Shown here piece after piece: positions 47,531-60,583 of a DNA stretch of 64,000 nt; the first letter of the stretch is position 1; each line of letters starts with the position of its first letter. Origin of the DNA: Stichopus chloronotus (taxonomy: Eukaryota; Echinodermata; Holothuroidea; Aspidochirotida; Stichopodidae); NCBI GenBank assembly GCA_021234535.1, contig CM037843.1, forward strand, positions 32,303,200 to 32,367,199. Reading direction: 5' to 3'. The notes under the pieces are model-generated. The model worked only from the letters and a program-made list of their open reading frames with translations, was not told the DNA's origin and did not search any database. The position numbers and the translations under genes were made by a program.

Positions 47531-48154
47531 CCTCTGTGGTAGGCTTGCTAACTTAATCACAATAGTTTGCTAATTTTTTTTATGTCTTTCTCGGGAGCAC
47601 ATAAGGTTTTCACCAGTTGCTGGACTGTTTTGTGTGGGACATTGACGTCAACCTCATTTCTTTCACTTTTTATTAATTAACACAAACAGTGTGATCCACT
47701 TGCAATCCTCAGAAACTTTTAAATCTTTCACATGCCCATTGAGAAATTGTTTATCCAGGACAGTGCATAAGCCAACTCACATTTTGCATGCACTCTGATC
47801 CATTGCAGTCACAGTGTAGGCCTACTGTATGTAGACTTGGTAGTTACTAAAACTTTTCATTGCCTTTCAGTGTCTGTTTTATCTGTTTTGTGTTGTAAGC
47901 AAATTAAAGCCACCTTGTTTCATCGTCAGTTTGTATTTCATGAATATTCTAGGAAGTGTCACAGACAATTTTATATTTTTATGAAATCTGTTACAATGAT
48001 TGCTTTATGAGTTACAATAACAGTCTTCTATTGTATATGTAATGTGCTGTATATCTGATATTCTTTATATTCTAGATTGTCAATGTCTAATCATCTAACC
48101 TGTTTATTTTCATTTTATTCAAACAGACCTGTTTCTTTGTTGCACATCTGAATA

Positions 48155-51100
48155 ATGGGGGACCTGGAATTTTATATTCTGCATAAGCCCCAGCAGAAAC
48201 CTGTAAGACTGACATGGACTAGGTAAAGTATCAAATTTGTGTAGAATACATAAGTACGTTATGGTCACTGACAGGTAGTCTTTATGCAGAGCTCTGAAGT
48301 GTGAAGAGGCATATCATTCTGTCATAGTGTTGTATTAATTTCCATGTCTGCCTTACAGGTGGTAATGGTGACCAGTTGGTATGTACCGTAAACCAAGAAA
48401 GTTGTGACCTTTATGTGGATCTAATTTTATGACTGGGTATTTCATTGTACTTTGTTGTTACACTGAATAGCAATAATAGCTTTAAATGCTATACTCTTTC
48501 ACCTTAGCATGGCTAGCAATGCATACCGTGCTTCGTTTGTTTCTGCTGTTGCAAATATCTTTCAATGTACTCTTTTGCTTGTGAGTTTGAACTCCTTATC
48601 ATTATCCCTATTCCAGCTGACTCAATTGTGTGTCAAATATCATATTGATATGTTATTTAGCCTAGAACTTCCAAATGGGCCTATCCTGTGTGTGTTTCTG
48701 TATAGCCTCTCTGTGTTCTTCTAAATAATAAGTGATCCAAGCAAAGATATTACCTGGGAGGAGGGCTTTGATTAAATGTGACAGAAAATTTCGATCCTTG
48801 AGTGCCACCACTTAGGGATGATTTCTCTCTCCAATTTAGATAGCAGTACCCAGTCGTCAATGTTTCGAATGCCAAGGAGATAATTGTTTTTGTAGGGGCC
48901 CCAGGTCTTTTTAAGGGGGGTGATTGTTATTTAAGGGAGTGACAGTTTTTCTGGGGGGTGACAGTGCGAAACTAGACCAAAACACACTGTAGAGAATACT
49001 GCTCACTGTAAGGGAAACGCTTTGACGTCTTCTGCACATTTAGTTGAGTTGTTTTACTAAATATTATACACAAATTTATACATTGGGTTGGGATATTTAC
49101 TTTCTTCGCAGGAACCAAGATGTTGTCAAAAGAACATTGAAAAGGGACTTGAAACCCAATTTCTTGGTTGTCTTTGCACATGGGAGTTGGCCTCAAGAAA
49201 TTGAAAGCTTTATTGTTGTAGCTGAACTCAGTGGTGGCAAGAAAGCCAATCTTGGGAAACTGGATCCTAGCAACAGGTAAGCTTATTTGCTAAGTGCTAG
49301 CTGCATAAATTTACAACACAAACGGTGCTCTGTATTGCAAACAGAAATGCTATTTGTACAATATTCGCCTATTATATAACACTGTGATGTAAGTATTAAT
49401 ATGATGTTTACTGTAGCTCTTTCCAATCCAGAGATGCAAACATTTTACCCAAGCACTTTGAAGCATTTTCAGTCAGTCATTTTCCTTCCTCGTGATTACA
49501 TTTGGATTTGCCTGTTGTTATTATTAAATGCTTCATAGGCTTTCTGTAGAAGTCTGAGGATATATGCTTAAAGCAATGACTGCTTTACGTTGAATGGAAA
49601 TTGTATACCATTTCACATCGTCGTATGCAGGGCACTATACTATGAGCTGAATGACAGCATGTTGGAGGATGACGGAGACGTACATTTGACGATGAAGGCA
49701 CTTACTAAGATAACAGAGTCCACCCTGAGAGAGACCACAGCCATAAAAGGGATACCAAATCAGAAGATACGGAAATTCCAACAAACAGAGACAGAACTGG
49801 CAAATCAAAATGATGAAGAAGTTGAAAAAGTTTGTAACATTAACTACTTTTTAGAGCACATATATAGATAAAGCAACCTTGTAGTATATTGGTTCTACAG
49901 ATCTATGATCTTTTGCAACAATCCAGTAAAGTCAGCAACTCACTTTGGTACCAATTGATCACTTTGGTGTGTCAACACAAAGCTTAGCATAATAAATGCA
50001 CTTATGTGCAGTTGAGTATCATCACATATTAACCTTATGGAGAAATGTTGCAGTTGCTGATATCTCAAAGAATCACGTTCCATCAGGATGAGTATCGGCG
50101 TAAATTCTATTTTGTTGCAGTATGTAATGTTTCTGTGCAGGTCGACCTGGACTGGAGGAAGTTTGATTAAGACCTTATACATCCATAGAGAGATCTGTCG
50201 ATCAAAAGTTCCTGTTTCATTTCGATTGCACCTGGCTTTAACAGTTTGGCATTGGTTATTGATTGTAGAAAGTCTAGTTTAGTTGATCATTGTCTCTGTT
50301 GAAATTAAACCAAGTTGGTTGTCCAAGGGATATCAGACATGCAAAATTTGCTTTCTGGTTGTCCTTTTCAGTTTTGTGTTATTGTTGTCCTGCCAATATT
50401 GATAATGCTAATGAATTTATGTTGCTTACTTTAACTTATTGTACTATGAACACACTTGTATTGTGCTGTACATAATACAGGTTCATTGCCAAGCCTCTCT
50501 TTAATGTTTCAGATATTATAAATACAATCTGAATTTGATTATACTACCTTATTTGGTTGTCAGAATGAAAATCATGTAACAAGATTTGTCTGTCCATGAA
50601 AATGTAAACCATCTTAAAAACCAGAAATATTGCTGGATTTTTTTGCTCACAGATTAAAAATAATCGGTCATGTGGCGGATGAATGACAAAGTATCAATCT
50701 CATACCTCACTTACCTGTCCCCACACAACACATGCAACTTTATTATACTTAACCTTGATTACCTTTGTGGTGCTGTAGTCTACATTTTTACCATTCGAGT
50801 GATTCAAAGAGGGAACCAGCATGTAATTTAGTCCTTCAGAAATATTCAGGTTTTCAAAATAAGATGGTAGTCTTTTGGCTGGCATAACATGTGTTGTTTC
50901 AATGTCCTTCTTTTTAATTAGAGTTCTTCAGTTTCCAAGAAGAGGAAAAAGAACAGCAATGTAGAGACACCAGAGAGAAGTTCCTCCTCCAGACGTTCAT
51001 CCAGCAGACAGTTACACGTTTCAGAGAACCCCAGAGTACAGCGAGTGTCTCCTCCAAAGGCAGGGACAGTTACAAGTGATGGTACAGTAATATTGGACAT

Positions 51101-54100
51101 TCCTCCTAAGTTCTAAAGTTAACATTCTTTTACAGCATGGAACACTAAATTGTTCCTTAACCCTTCGATCTCTTTGACAGCTCTTTTCGGGATTCCCACG
51201 GTCGTGGAAAACCTTTTAAAGTCATGATAATCTGGAAAGTTATTTCCAGGCTTGTGAAAGTTTTGAAAATTTAGGGAAATTGTGTGAAGTTCTGTGAATT
51301 TAATGGAACTTTTCAGAATGACATTGTTTCTTTCTCGCTCAAACTATGGACATGTGTTTTTACTCATTATACCAAAATTTATCAATCTCGTAAACTCATC
51401 TTGCTCTGTTACAGTTGAAAGCTTTATGTGAGATATCAAAAGGAAGGATGCGAAAATCCTTAGTTCGGTCTTAGGAAGGTCTTGGAAAAAGTCATTGATT
51501 CGATGGAAAGTGCATGAAACCTGTCTTCTGAACAATAATATTTAATAAAAATAATGAAAAAATGAAACATTCTTCTTTAGTTCTTTTGATTTAAACATCT
51601 GGTAGCTCTTAAGGTACTGTATAATACTCATTGATGCAAAAGGGGGAAAAAAAAATCGTCTGAGAACTAGATTTGACAAGATGACAAGACCACTGTAGGA
51701 TACGCTTCACTAGACTGACACGGAGCTAGACCAAACTTGATAAGATTGGACAAAACTTGCTCAGACTGGACCTGACTGACATCATTGGTAATCATTGATA
51801 GTGCGCTGATATCAACAAAATTTAATCTCCTATTTTGTCCATAGATTGGCCCAGTCAAAGATGGGGTCACGCCATGTGCTCCACCAGTTCTGGTGCTCTT
51901 ATCCTCGTTGGTGGTCAGGGCTCGAACCAAGTCATCTCAAAAGATGCATTGTGGGAACTTGACTCTGGTAAGTCACCAAAAGGTTAAAAAATGAGAGAAA
52001 GCTAAAAAGCATCTACTTGTTTTGACGATATAAATTTTGCGGATTCTGTGGGTGGGGAAATGACAGTGTTATCTGCAGGGGCATGTGGGTGTGATGGCCA
52101 GCAGTACAGATAAAAATTCAAAACCAGCAAATTCTGTTTGGCTGTCACTTTATTGGGGTCAGGCCATTACTGGGTATAGGAGCCAGTAAATACTAATGAG
52201 TATGTAGATTACGTAAAACTTTACAGATGAGTGAAAAAGGACGGTGGTACAACCCACCGGACGGGCACGTAAACTGGGTAAGCTGTTAATAAAATCAAAG
52301 TGAAGATTATAAATATATATGCTCATATGAACATTCCATAAAATCACCAGTCACAAAAGAACCTCCTTACATTACACAAGGCCAATAAATTACATCAAAA
52401 ACACTTCTCAAGAATATTAGAAGACTACAAGATATGGCAGTTAGCACATAAAACGAACCTTGCTATATATGAGAAATAAACACTAAGAATTTCACCGCTA
52501 GTGGAAGTAACATTTAAGTTAGGACACGTCTGCCACAAAATCAACCACTACAGAATTCTTGTTACAGTTCTACCCTTCAACAAAATGATATCATATCCTA
52601 CCCAGCAGGATTTACCTTAACTGATAAGACTATAATTCATAAAATAATACATCATGACCATAAAATGTAAGTTAATTTAATACGAGGTTCAATAAGCAAC
52701 TGAATGAGATCACTGGAATACTATCAGCTTATCTCAAGCATTCTATAAAACTGAAATGACGGTGATATCCAAATACCATACACACAGAACCATATCAAGC
52801 TTTAACGGTACATGGGCGCAGCCATTTTGAATAGGGGGCGTTCTTCCACTAAGACATAACTATGCTGACACCGCATGAAAAGTGAGAGGTGAGAGGCTAG
52901 GTGTAAGGTTAGGCAATAATAAAAGTTTGAACCCTAACTTCAATTAAGTATACAGAGTTGCCTTTAACTTCACCGTAACAACATGCAATCCCAGAAACAT
53001 TACACTTGACATATCAAAGTGGGTAATGAAACAATTATGTATACAAAACTCAAGAAGATGACAAATGTGCAAACTGTAAGCAGTCAGCTTCGACTGAGTC
53101 CAGACAATACAGTAGGTTTCAGAGTACAGTACACTGTTAACGTTGGCGTTACCAAAGTTAGCCTATTCGCACCAAATCGCAACTGAAATAGACCTTACTT
53201 ATAGATGCATTTTCTTAATTAAGAGATAACACTTCACTGAGAACATTAATAATTACCTTTACGGCTCGTTCATAGTACAAGATCAATCGATTCTTCAGAA
53301 ATAGGAGAAATAATATCGGATCGTAAGACTGACGATGTTGTCACAACCGTGCTTAGATAGTGTGTGTCAAAATAACGCTTGCAGAGCTAGGCTACAGCAG
53401 CAGAAGGGACGGTTTATGCTAAACAATAAAGACCACTGTTTACAGGTTGCGTAAGTCATGATCATTGAACAAAAGGGGCCATTTATAAATGTGCGTAGAT
53501 ACAGGCAAATTGGTCAGGTCATATGGTCAGTGCCGCTGTCGTTACGGGGGGAGATAATGAATATACAGGAGTGATAATTAATATTCATCGTTCCCTCACA
53601 TGGGTATTGAAAAACTTGGAAAGTACTTGAATTTAAATGTGTCATTTTGAAAGCCTTGAGAGAGCTTAAAATTTTGTTGTTTTGCATCAGATTTCTTGAG
53701 AAGTGCTGTTATCTTGTGGTTTGAGATATTACCATACATTTTACTTAATTATAATCTGTAACAAGTGTTTGGATCAAGACCAGTTGTGTTCCCTGCAAAC
53801 GTCAAGTGTGCTGAAAAATTTCTGAAGATATTTTCAGAGCATTTGAAAAAGTGATTTGATGTCCTTGACAAACAAAAATTCTACCTTGTAAAGACCTTGA
53901 AAATTTACAATTTGTATCAAGTCATGTCATTAGCAGATTGCCCATGTTCAGTAAAAAAAGTTATTGTTTTCATAGGAGGAAGGTTAAAGGTCATTTGAGG
54001 TAAGCAGATGTCAGTCTAAAAATCATAGAAATGTTAGAACTCCTGAGCGACCCTGAACCATGTACACAATGATCATCCTGCTAGCCAACAGTTCAGTAAA

Positions 54101-57100
54101 CAGTTTGGTTTGCAGTGTTGCTTCCTCTGTTGATAAGGGAAGAATACTTGCCAACTTAAATTGTATTGTTGAGGAATATCACTTATTCATTTTAATTTTA
54201 TTGATGAGGAGTATCACATACTGATTTTATTTTGTGGATTCGGAAATACTTAATCATTTGAATTATATTGATAAGAAATATCGCTGTCGTTATATGCATT
54301 ATATCGTGTATTGATCGTTTTATTTGCAGTGACTTTATCATGGACAGTCCCTGAGGTAGAACATGCCCCATCCAGACCTGAGCTTCGCACAGGACACACT
54401 GTTGCCTATGACGATGTCTTGAACCTTGTGTATGTTTTTGGTGGTTCAAAAAATGTCAGATGGTACAATGATCTCTTTGTCTTGGATTTGAAGAGCAAGA
54501 AATGGTCTCTTGTGGAGGTGAGATGTGACAATGTGATGGAGGGTCTAGCAAAGAAAATGATTTTGTTTTTTGAAGAGAATCCCAAGAGTCGGATTATTTG
54601 CATGTTGTACGTGAAAACAATGCAGATATACATACTTTTGAATTATGAATGAATTTGAATTCCATTAGTGCTAATGCTTTTTATTTAAATCACCTTCATG
54701 TTTGAACATAATCTTTGTCGTGAACAGATTTTCACTGGAGAAAATGTGGTTAATTGTAACAATCTGGTTAGTTTCACCAGGTTGGTTTCTGGCATTTTCT
54801 GCCAAAAACTGTTCCATCGTACAGGCATACATCATCTCAGTCATTTATACTTGTTTCTAATATTTCTAAATTTCCATTGAGAACCCACAAGCCAGTACTC
54901 AATTAATTTTTGTTGTAGTAATCAAAGTTTTAAATTTTTTAATGAACCTTTACTCTTTATGAAACTTTTAGGCCATTGCTCAAATTATCATCCAGTTGTT
55001 TGAGATGCTGTGTTGCTGTCAATACAAAATATGACAAGTCTTGACGACTCAGGCAGGGACTGGTGAATTGTTTCCACCACTAATTCCTAGCACGGTCCGG
55101 CACTTTTTTCTCACAAATAGACCAATCATTTTATGAATTTTAAAGAAATCTGGGTGAAACGTCAATCTCAGAAAGAGGAAATCGAATGGAGCAGTAATTT
55201 AGAGAGTATATAAAAATATCCATGACTCTAATGAGTCTTTTACTAAAAACTGGTGAAAATCCACTCTAAGAATTATTTGGCTAATGGTTCGGACTGTAAT
55301 AATTAATAATAGTATAGGCTCACAGGCCTGTTGCATGAAACCTTTCTTGAATATTTTGACTGCCTGGCTGTGAAGCACTCAATCAGACAAGCATGCTAGT
55401 GCTGTACGGAAAATGCATGTGCTAAGAGTTACCTGGCACTAAGTTTGGTCTGGTGACAACCCTGATCACTTGCCAGATAGAAATAGTCCCCTTCGTCATG
55501 CTATGATTCTGGTCCTCACTGATCAATGCAAACAGCTAGGATCTTTTTTAGCTTTGAACTGACTGTGCAATATGTGTCATATTTTTGGCTGGAATCATTT
55601 TTGCTTATTGGACTATAAGCATATCATAAGCACATCGTAGTAAGGGCATTGACACGCTTCATCGTAACTCAAAGAGGCACTATGCCCATTGATTTTATAA
55701 CCAGATGAAAAAAGCGATAGGGAAGAAGATGATTTGGATTTCCAATTAATGTTACGATACAACGATGTTATCAGCAAACTGCAGAGTGTGATCGTTTCAC
55801 AACGTTGGAAAGGAATTGAAGAAAAGAACAAAGATGCTACTCTGTACACCCAGCTGGCTTAAACGTGAAGCTTTAATTCTGTCTTTAAAGAAAAGAATAT
55901 GTGAAAATAATTGCATTAAGCTTGGTCATGTTAAAATAAAAGAAAGTATTCAAATATTTTATGTAAAATTACTACTCATTTCTGTCTGCCTTAACTTTAT
56001 CCTAGTTGCTGGTACTTGTTATGTCTTCCAACTTTCAATAGTATCTTAAGCAACTTCTACTTCAATGTCACTGTCTTGACATTGCAGGTTGTGTCCTAGC
56101 ATCTGTGAATACAACACTTACCATTGGGTGTTTCGGACTTAAGGACAAATTCCAGAGCCGACCAAATGGCGCACAGGCTTGGTCATGTTAGAATATAAGA
56201 AAGTATTCAAATATTTTATCTTTTTATTCTAGACTTCTGGTAAGGCACCAACAAGGTCGTACCACACCAGCAATCTCTTTAGGGGAGAGATGTTTGTCTT
56301 TGGTGGCATTTATCCGAACCCAAACCTTGAGCCAGACAGCTGCAGTGACGACCTACACATCTACAGCTCAGGTAGTGTGATGATCCATGAGAAGTCTTTT
56401 GTATGATATTACTCAGTCTTAAAAAATAATCTGGTTGGAATTATTCACTTACTACAGGATTTCTTGTGTTTGTCATGATTTGATGTCTGATTTGATTCCT
56501 GACACATAAATGGTGAATTTATTACTTTTTAAATTATAAGTCATTAAATGATTTTCACAACTGATTGTTTTCATGTCTGTATGCAGCTTTTAAATCAAGG
56601 GGGGTTTCAATTTGACGACAAGTGGAACATTTTACTTGACAATTATGACCAACAAATTAGACCTCATTTTGTAGGTTGCCAGTCTAGTTTAGGCCCACTA
56701 TCATAGGCTGAGCAGAACTCCAGATCTTGTGGGGGGTTGGTTCGAACCTGCTAAACACCCCCTCATACAGGCCTGGTTTTTATATTCCCTATTTTATTGT
56801 AGTAAATTAATTATTCTTCAATGCTTTACATGACATACACTTGCTTGGGTAAAATGAATATATTACCTTTGCCGAAAATTATTACCGAACTATGTGTGAT
56901 TGTTGTTTAAGCTAGTCCGTTGTATGTACATTGCTGTTGTTAAGAAAGGTGAACCCCACTGCTTAATATGGCAGCAGGGATTGATTTGAACTTAACATAT
57001 TTCAGTTCTTGAAACCTTGCTAACATTGTCAATACAAGAAAGGGTGCTTTGCAAGTTTGCAAAGATCAAAAGAATCCATGGGTAACTGATGCTGGTGTGT

Positions 57101-60100
57101 GTATAGGCTACAGTATGTGACACCTGTTTGTAAACATTTCCAAGATAAGAGCCTGATCCATAGATTGTTTGGCCCACAGTGAACAAACTATGAAACCTCG
57201 TTCACATGATGTCTTCAGAAATTAATGTGTCCAAGTCCAAATTAATGATACTGTATGCAGATTTCACTTGGTAGGCAGATGTTTACTTTCCACTCTTTGT
57301 GAATGAGGTTAAGGGTCATTTGTGGTCCACACAGAAGTCTCTATTATGTCACATTGTGCTATTGATATTCTTAAAAAGGAGAAGGCAGTTTAACTTCAAG
57401 GCATGGTGTGTATATCACACTTGCTGATTGGATGATCTCCACAGTCCAATGTCAAAAATCCTGTGGACATGAAAGCTCAACATGCATTTGTTTGAAATGC
57501 GTGGTAACTGCATCCGCATTTCAAGCAGGTTAGATCTTTTGATGAAGTTACCAGAGCTTTGCGTTCAAAATGAAATTCTCTATAGTGATGAGATACCACT
57601 AATTCAAATTGCTTTCTGGTTACATTTCAGTTAACAAGAGCTGGTACCAACCTGTGGTACTTGGATCGAAGCCAAAGGCCAGATCTGGGTAAGTTTCAGA
57701 AAGGAATGTATCAATCTATGGTACCAGAAAATGTTTCTGTTAGTCATTTCATTCCTTCAAAACTGTCTTTGGACTTAAATGTATTTCACAGATTTTTCCC
57801 TTTTTTCCATAGTAGTATTGATGATCATCTGGCCTGAAAGACACGTTATTATATAAATATTTGTTGCATATTCCAGAAATTAAAACAATGTCCGCAATGT
57901 CTAGTCATCCTGAGAATGTTTGTATTTAAAGCACCTAGAAATCTTAAAGAGACAGAGAGCAGGAAAATTTGAAATTTTCATGGCATTGATGTACTTTTCT
58001 CTTTCTCATTTTCGTAATATTTTTCTTCTTTTTTTTTTAATGTTTTCCACACAGACATTCCGCTACTCTACTCGGGGACAAGTTGGTCATTTTTGGTGGC
58101 TGGGATGCTCCTGTTTGTTTTAATGATGTTCACATCTTGGACTTAGGTAAACTTTCTTTTACTGCTATTATACAAGTTATAATCATACAGATATGTTAAA
58201 ATTCCAGCACATTACTGAAATAATTTGAGACAAAATACATTTCCTGGGGTAAACAAAATTTAGCAACTTTCCAAATAATTTGGTCAACATTACTTCAATT
58301 TGTGTCTGGAATGACTTTTTTTTTCATTCCACAGCATGTTTGGATATGTTAAAATCTCATTTTTGGTGGCTGGGATGCTCCTGTTTGTTTTAATGATGTT
58401 CACATCTTGGACTTAGGTAAACTTTCTGTTACTGCTATTATACAAGTTATAATCATACAGATATGTTTAAATTCCAGCACATTACTGAAATAATTTGAGA
58501 CAAAACACATTTCCTGGGGTAAAGAAAATTTAGCAACTTTCCAAATAATTTGATCAACATTGCTTCAATTTGTGTTTGGAATGACCTTTTTTTTCATTCC
58601 ACAGCATGTTTGGATATGTTAAAATCTCATGGAAGTTTTTTTCCATGTTTCTAATGATTGCCTGGAAAGTAGCTGGGTAAAGGAATTATCTGCAAAGTTA
58701 AATTGCAAGACATGAAGGGCATACTAAATGTCAAACTCACAGTGGATTTGCTAAGGTCACATTATTGAGCCTACGTGCAATGGCGATAAATACGATCTAA
58801 CAAGTCTCACATGTTCACGTTACTTTCAATTTAACGGCATGAAATTGGCAATGACCAAGATTATGTTTACCAAAACCTGAGTGAAACAATGTGAGTTATA
58901 TTCAAGGTACTATTATGTGTAATGATATTTACACTTCCTGCAGGACTAATGGAGTTTTCGTCACCAGATGTAAAGGGCGTTCCCCCCTCTCCCAGGAGGT
59001 AGGTTTCTCGTTCTGTGGAAACTCTTTCGTTCATCATAACAGATGCAATAACTTTCAACTGAATTCCAATGGTGAGAATGTTACCTCTCAGTTTCACACC
59101 TGGTTTACAACTGACCGACAGTTTCATCCGACCGTGAGTTTAAATGTACCTTATAAAAGTTCAAAGAAGTAAGGATGAAGCAAGATATCCTTGCAAATGA
59201 AGAAAGTAAATATGTTGCTAATTCTGTTCGCAAATACTGTGACAAATAACATTCCTTTTTTGGCATTAGCCTACGCAAATTCAACACTTAATTAAAAATT
59301 CATCGCACATCACAAGGGTCATTTACTCCTCGAGATGCAAACTTTATCATTGCTTTTCTTAGAGGAACCAAAACTTAAGTTCCAGCATGATTTTTGTATT
59401 TTCAGTTGGCATGCAGCCTGCCGTCTTAGTGACAACCAAGTGCTGATTCATGGTGGATATAACGGTTACGAAGCTTTATCAGATGCTTTTATCTTTTCTC
59501 TTGGTAATGTTGCCTTCTACTGCAAATGACAATCTGGTCCTTTTTATTGTAGTGTGAACCTTTCATAATTGATTTTTTTTTTCTTGTTCATGTAAAGAAT
59601 AAACTTAATACCTGTACAAAGTTAAACAATAGCTGTGTTATCTTGAAATGTCTGTTTATTTATAATTTTCTTAACCTTGATTCAGGTTATATCCCTAAAT
59701 GTGACATAAATTTCCTATATCTATTATGTTTAGAGAATATCAAAATACTACAAGAAAATGCTGCATTTCTCAACATTTGGTTTCCTTCTAACAGCATATT
59801 GAACCACATAATGCTTCAAGCATAGAATGTAAACACTCTCCAAATTTGGAAAGTGTTTATGTTGTCTTTTAAGACAGCATTACATGCAAACAGTTGTTTT
59901 TTAGTTCTACTGCAGAGAATTATTCCATGTCCTATCATGCAGTTGCATTCCCTAAATCATCAAAATGTATTTTTTTTCTTCTAACTGTACATTTAACTAC
60001 TTCTTATAAACTTCTAGACTGGGGTTAGCCACTGGTTCCCTGGGAAATGAACTAATACCAGTTGATTGCATCATAAGGAATGTATCAATAAAAAATCTGT

Positions 60101-60583
60101 GACCAATGACTGCACGGAAGTTGCAAAATATATATTTATTTGTTATGCATTTTGTAAAGAGCACTTGTGTGCTGTGATGACATTTTTTTTTTTCAAAGTT
60201 CTCCTCTGATGCCTTCAATTGACCCTTTGGTCTTTATGAAAGGTAACTGACATCTCCTAACCTATTTTCTACTCACACAATGTTTGAAAACAATTGATAC
60301 GCAAATCCGGAGACACGGTGTCCCTCGAGGACAGTCTGTAAAGAAATAAGAACTTTCAGTAGTTTTACCATTCTCTTTTACAGATTCATCGTCATGGCGA
60401 CAGGTGACTCTAACTGGCACAGGACCATTGGGAGTGAGAGCAGGCCACACTTTATGTTCTTCATCTGAGCCGAACAACCACGGATTCCAAAAGATCTTGA
60501 TGTTTGGTGGCGGAGACAACGAAGATAGCTTTTTTAATGACCTGCACAATGTTCAAATCTCTGAATTAAATGTCGCATTGTGA
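48155..60583 (+). CDS. Six-blade kelch-repeat protein with an unrecognised N-terminal region, 12 coding exons
   Basis: Kelch beta-propellers are protein-interaction platforms; the partner here is unknown. Exons: 48155-48222, 49112-49276, 49631-49829, 50922-51081, 51845-51967, 54330-54517, 56233-56371, 57631-57688, 58055-58146, 58944-58998, 59406-59503, 60384-60583. The joins close in frame and give 514 residues. The start MGDLEFYILH has an in-frame TGA at 48149-48151 just upstream; an acceptor at 48126 suggests an earlier non-coding exon. Residues 1-143 match no family that I recognise (FLVVFAHGSWP, ALYYELNDSM). Residues 144-197 are Ser/Arg-rich with KKRKK, a possible nuclear signal. Six kelch blades follow, with VGGQG, VFGGSK, VFGGIY, IFGGWD, IHGGYN and MFGGGD, each with an upstream R..H and most with a downstream Trp. 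The exon 3 donor (AAA|GTTTGT) is weak. Not obviously RABEPK or KLHDC1/2/3. Exon 9 is partly duplicated downstream. Confidence 0.87.
51968..54329. other. Kelch gene intron 5
   Basis: 2.4-kb AT-rich intron. No coding frame was recognised. The stretch 52150-53600 differs in texture from its neighbours (purine-rich on the + strand, with scattered CpG), and could be an inserted non-coding element, but no terminal repeats were found. Confidence 0.35.
58091..58630 (+). repeat. 270-bp tandem duplication covering the end of kelch exon 9 and its donor
   Basis: 58091-58360 and 58361-58630 are direct copies with exactly 270-bp spacing. The first 56 bp, the exonic part TTTTGGTGGCTGGGATGCTC to CTTGGACTTAG plus the donor GTAAAC, are identical. 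About eight differences are scattered through the intronic part. Copy 2 lacks the exon 9 acceptor. A pyrimidine-rich tract and CATTCCACAG at the end of copy 1 could act as a new acceptor at 58334. Using it would place a TAA in frame within 58335-58416, so it would make a poison exon, not a seventh blade. Confidence 0.95.
59830..59859. repeat. 30-bp near-perfect palindrome in kelch intron 11
   Basis: TAAACACTCTCCAAATTTGG followed by AAAGTGTTTA. It is its own reverse complement except at one symmetric pair of positions. It has no loop, so it is unlikely to be a microRNA hairpin; it may be a chance or binding-site palindrome. Confidence 0.8.

Noticed and set aside
54311..54652. Single-exon reading of the kelch segment as a 113-residue protein
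   Set aside because: Only 54330-54517 is exon; the rest is intron sequence read through the donor at 54518.
56700..56770. GGTTCGAACC box-B-like sequence suggesting a tRNA or tRNA-derived SINE
   Set aside because: No box A at the right distance, no cloverleaf stems and no repeat body around it.
1..60583. Apparent NEMF-kelch synteny resembling vertebrate NEMF-KLHDC2-KLHDC1
   Set aside because: The kelch gene here has a different N-terminus and blade sequences, and two unrelated genes lie between, so a link to KLHDC1/2 is not supported.
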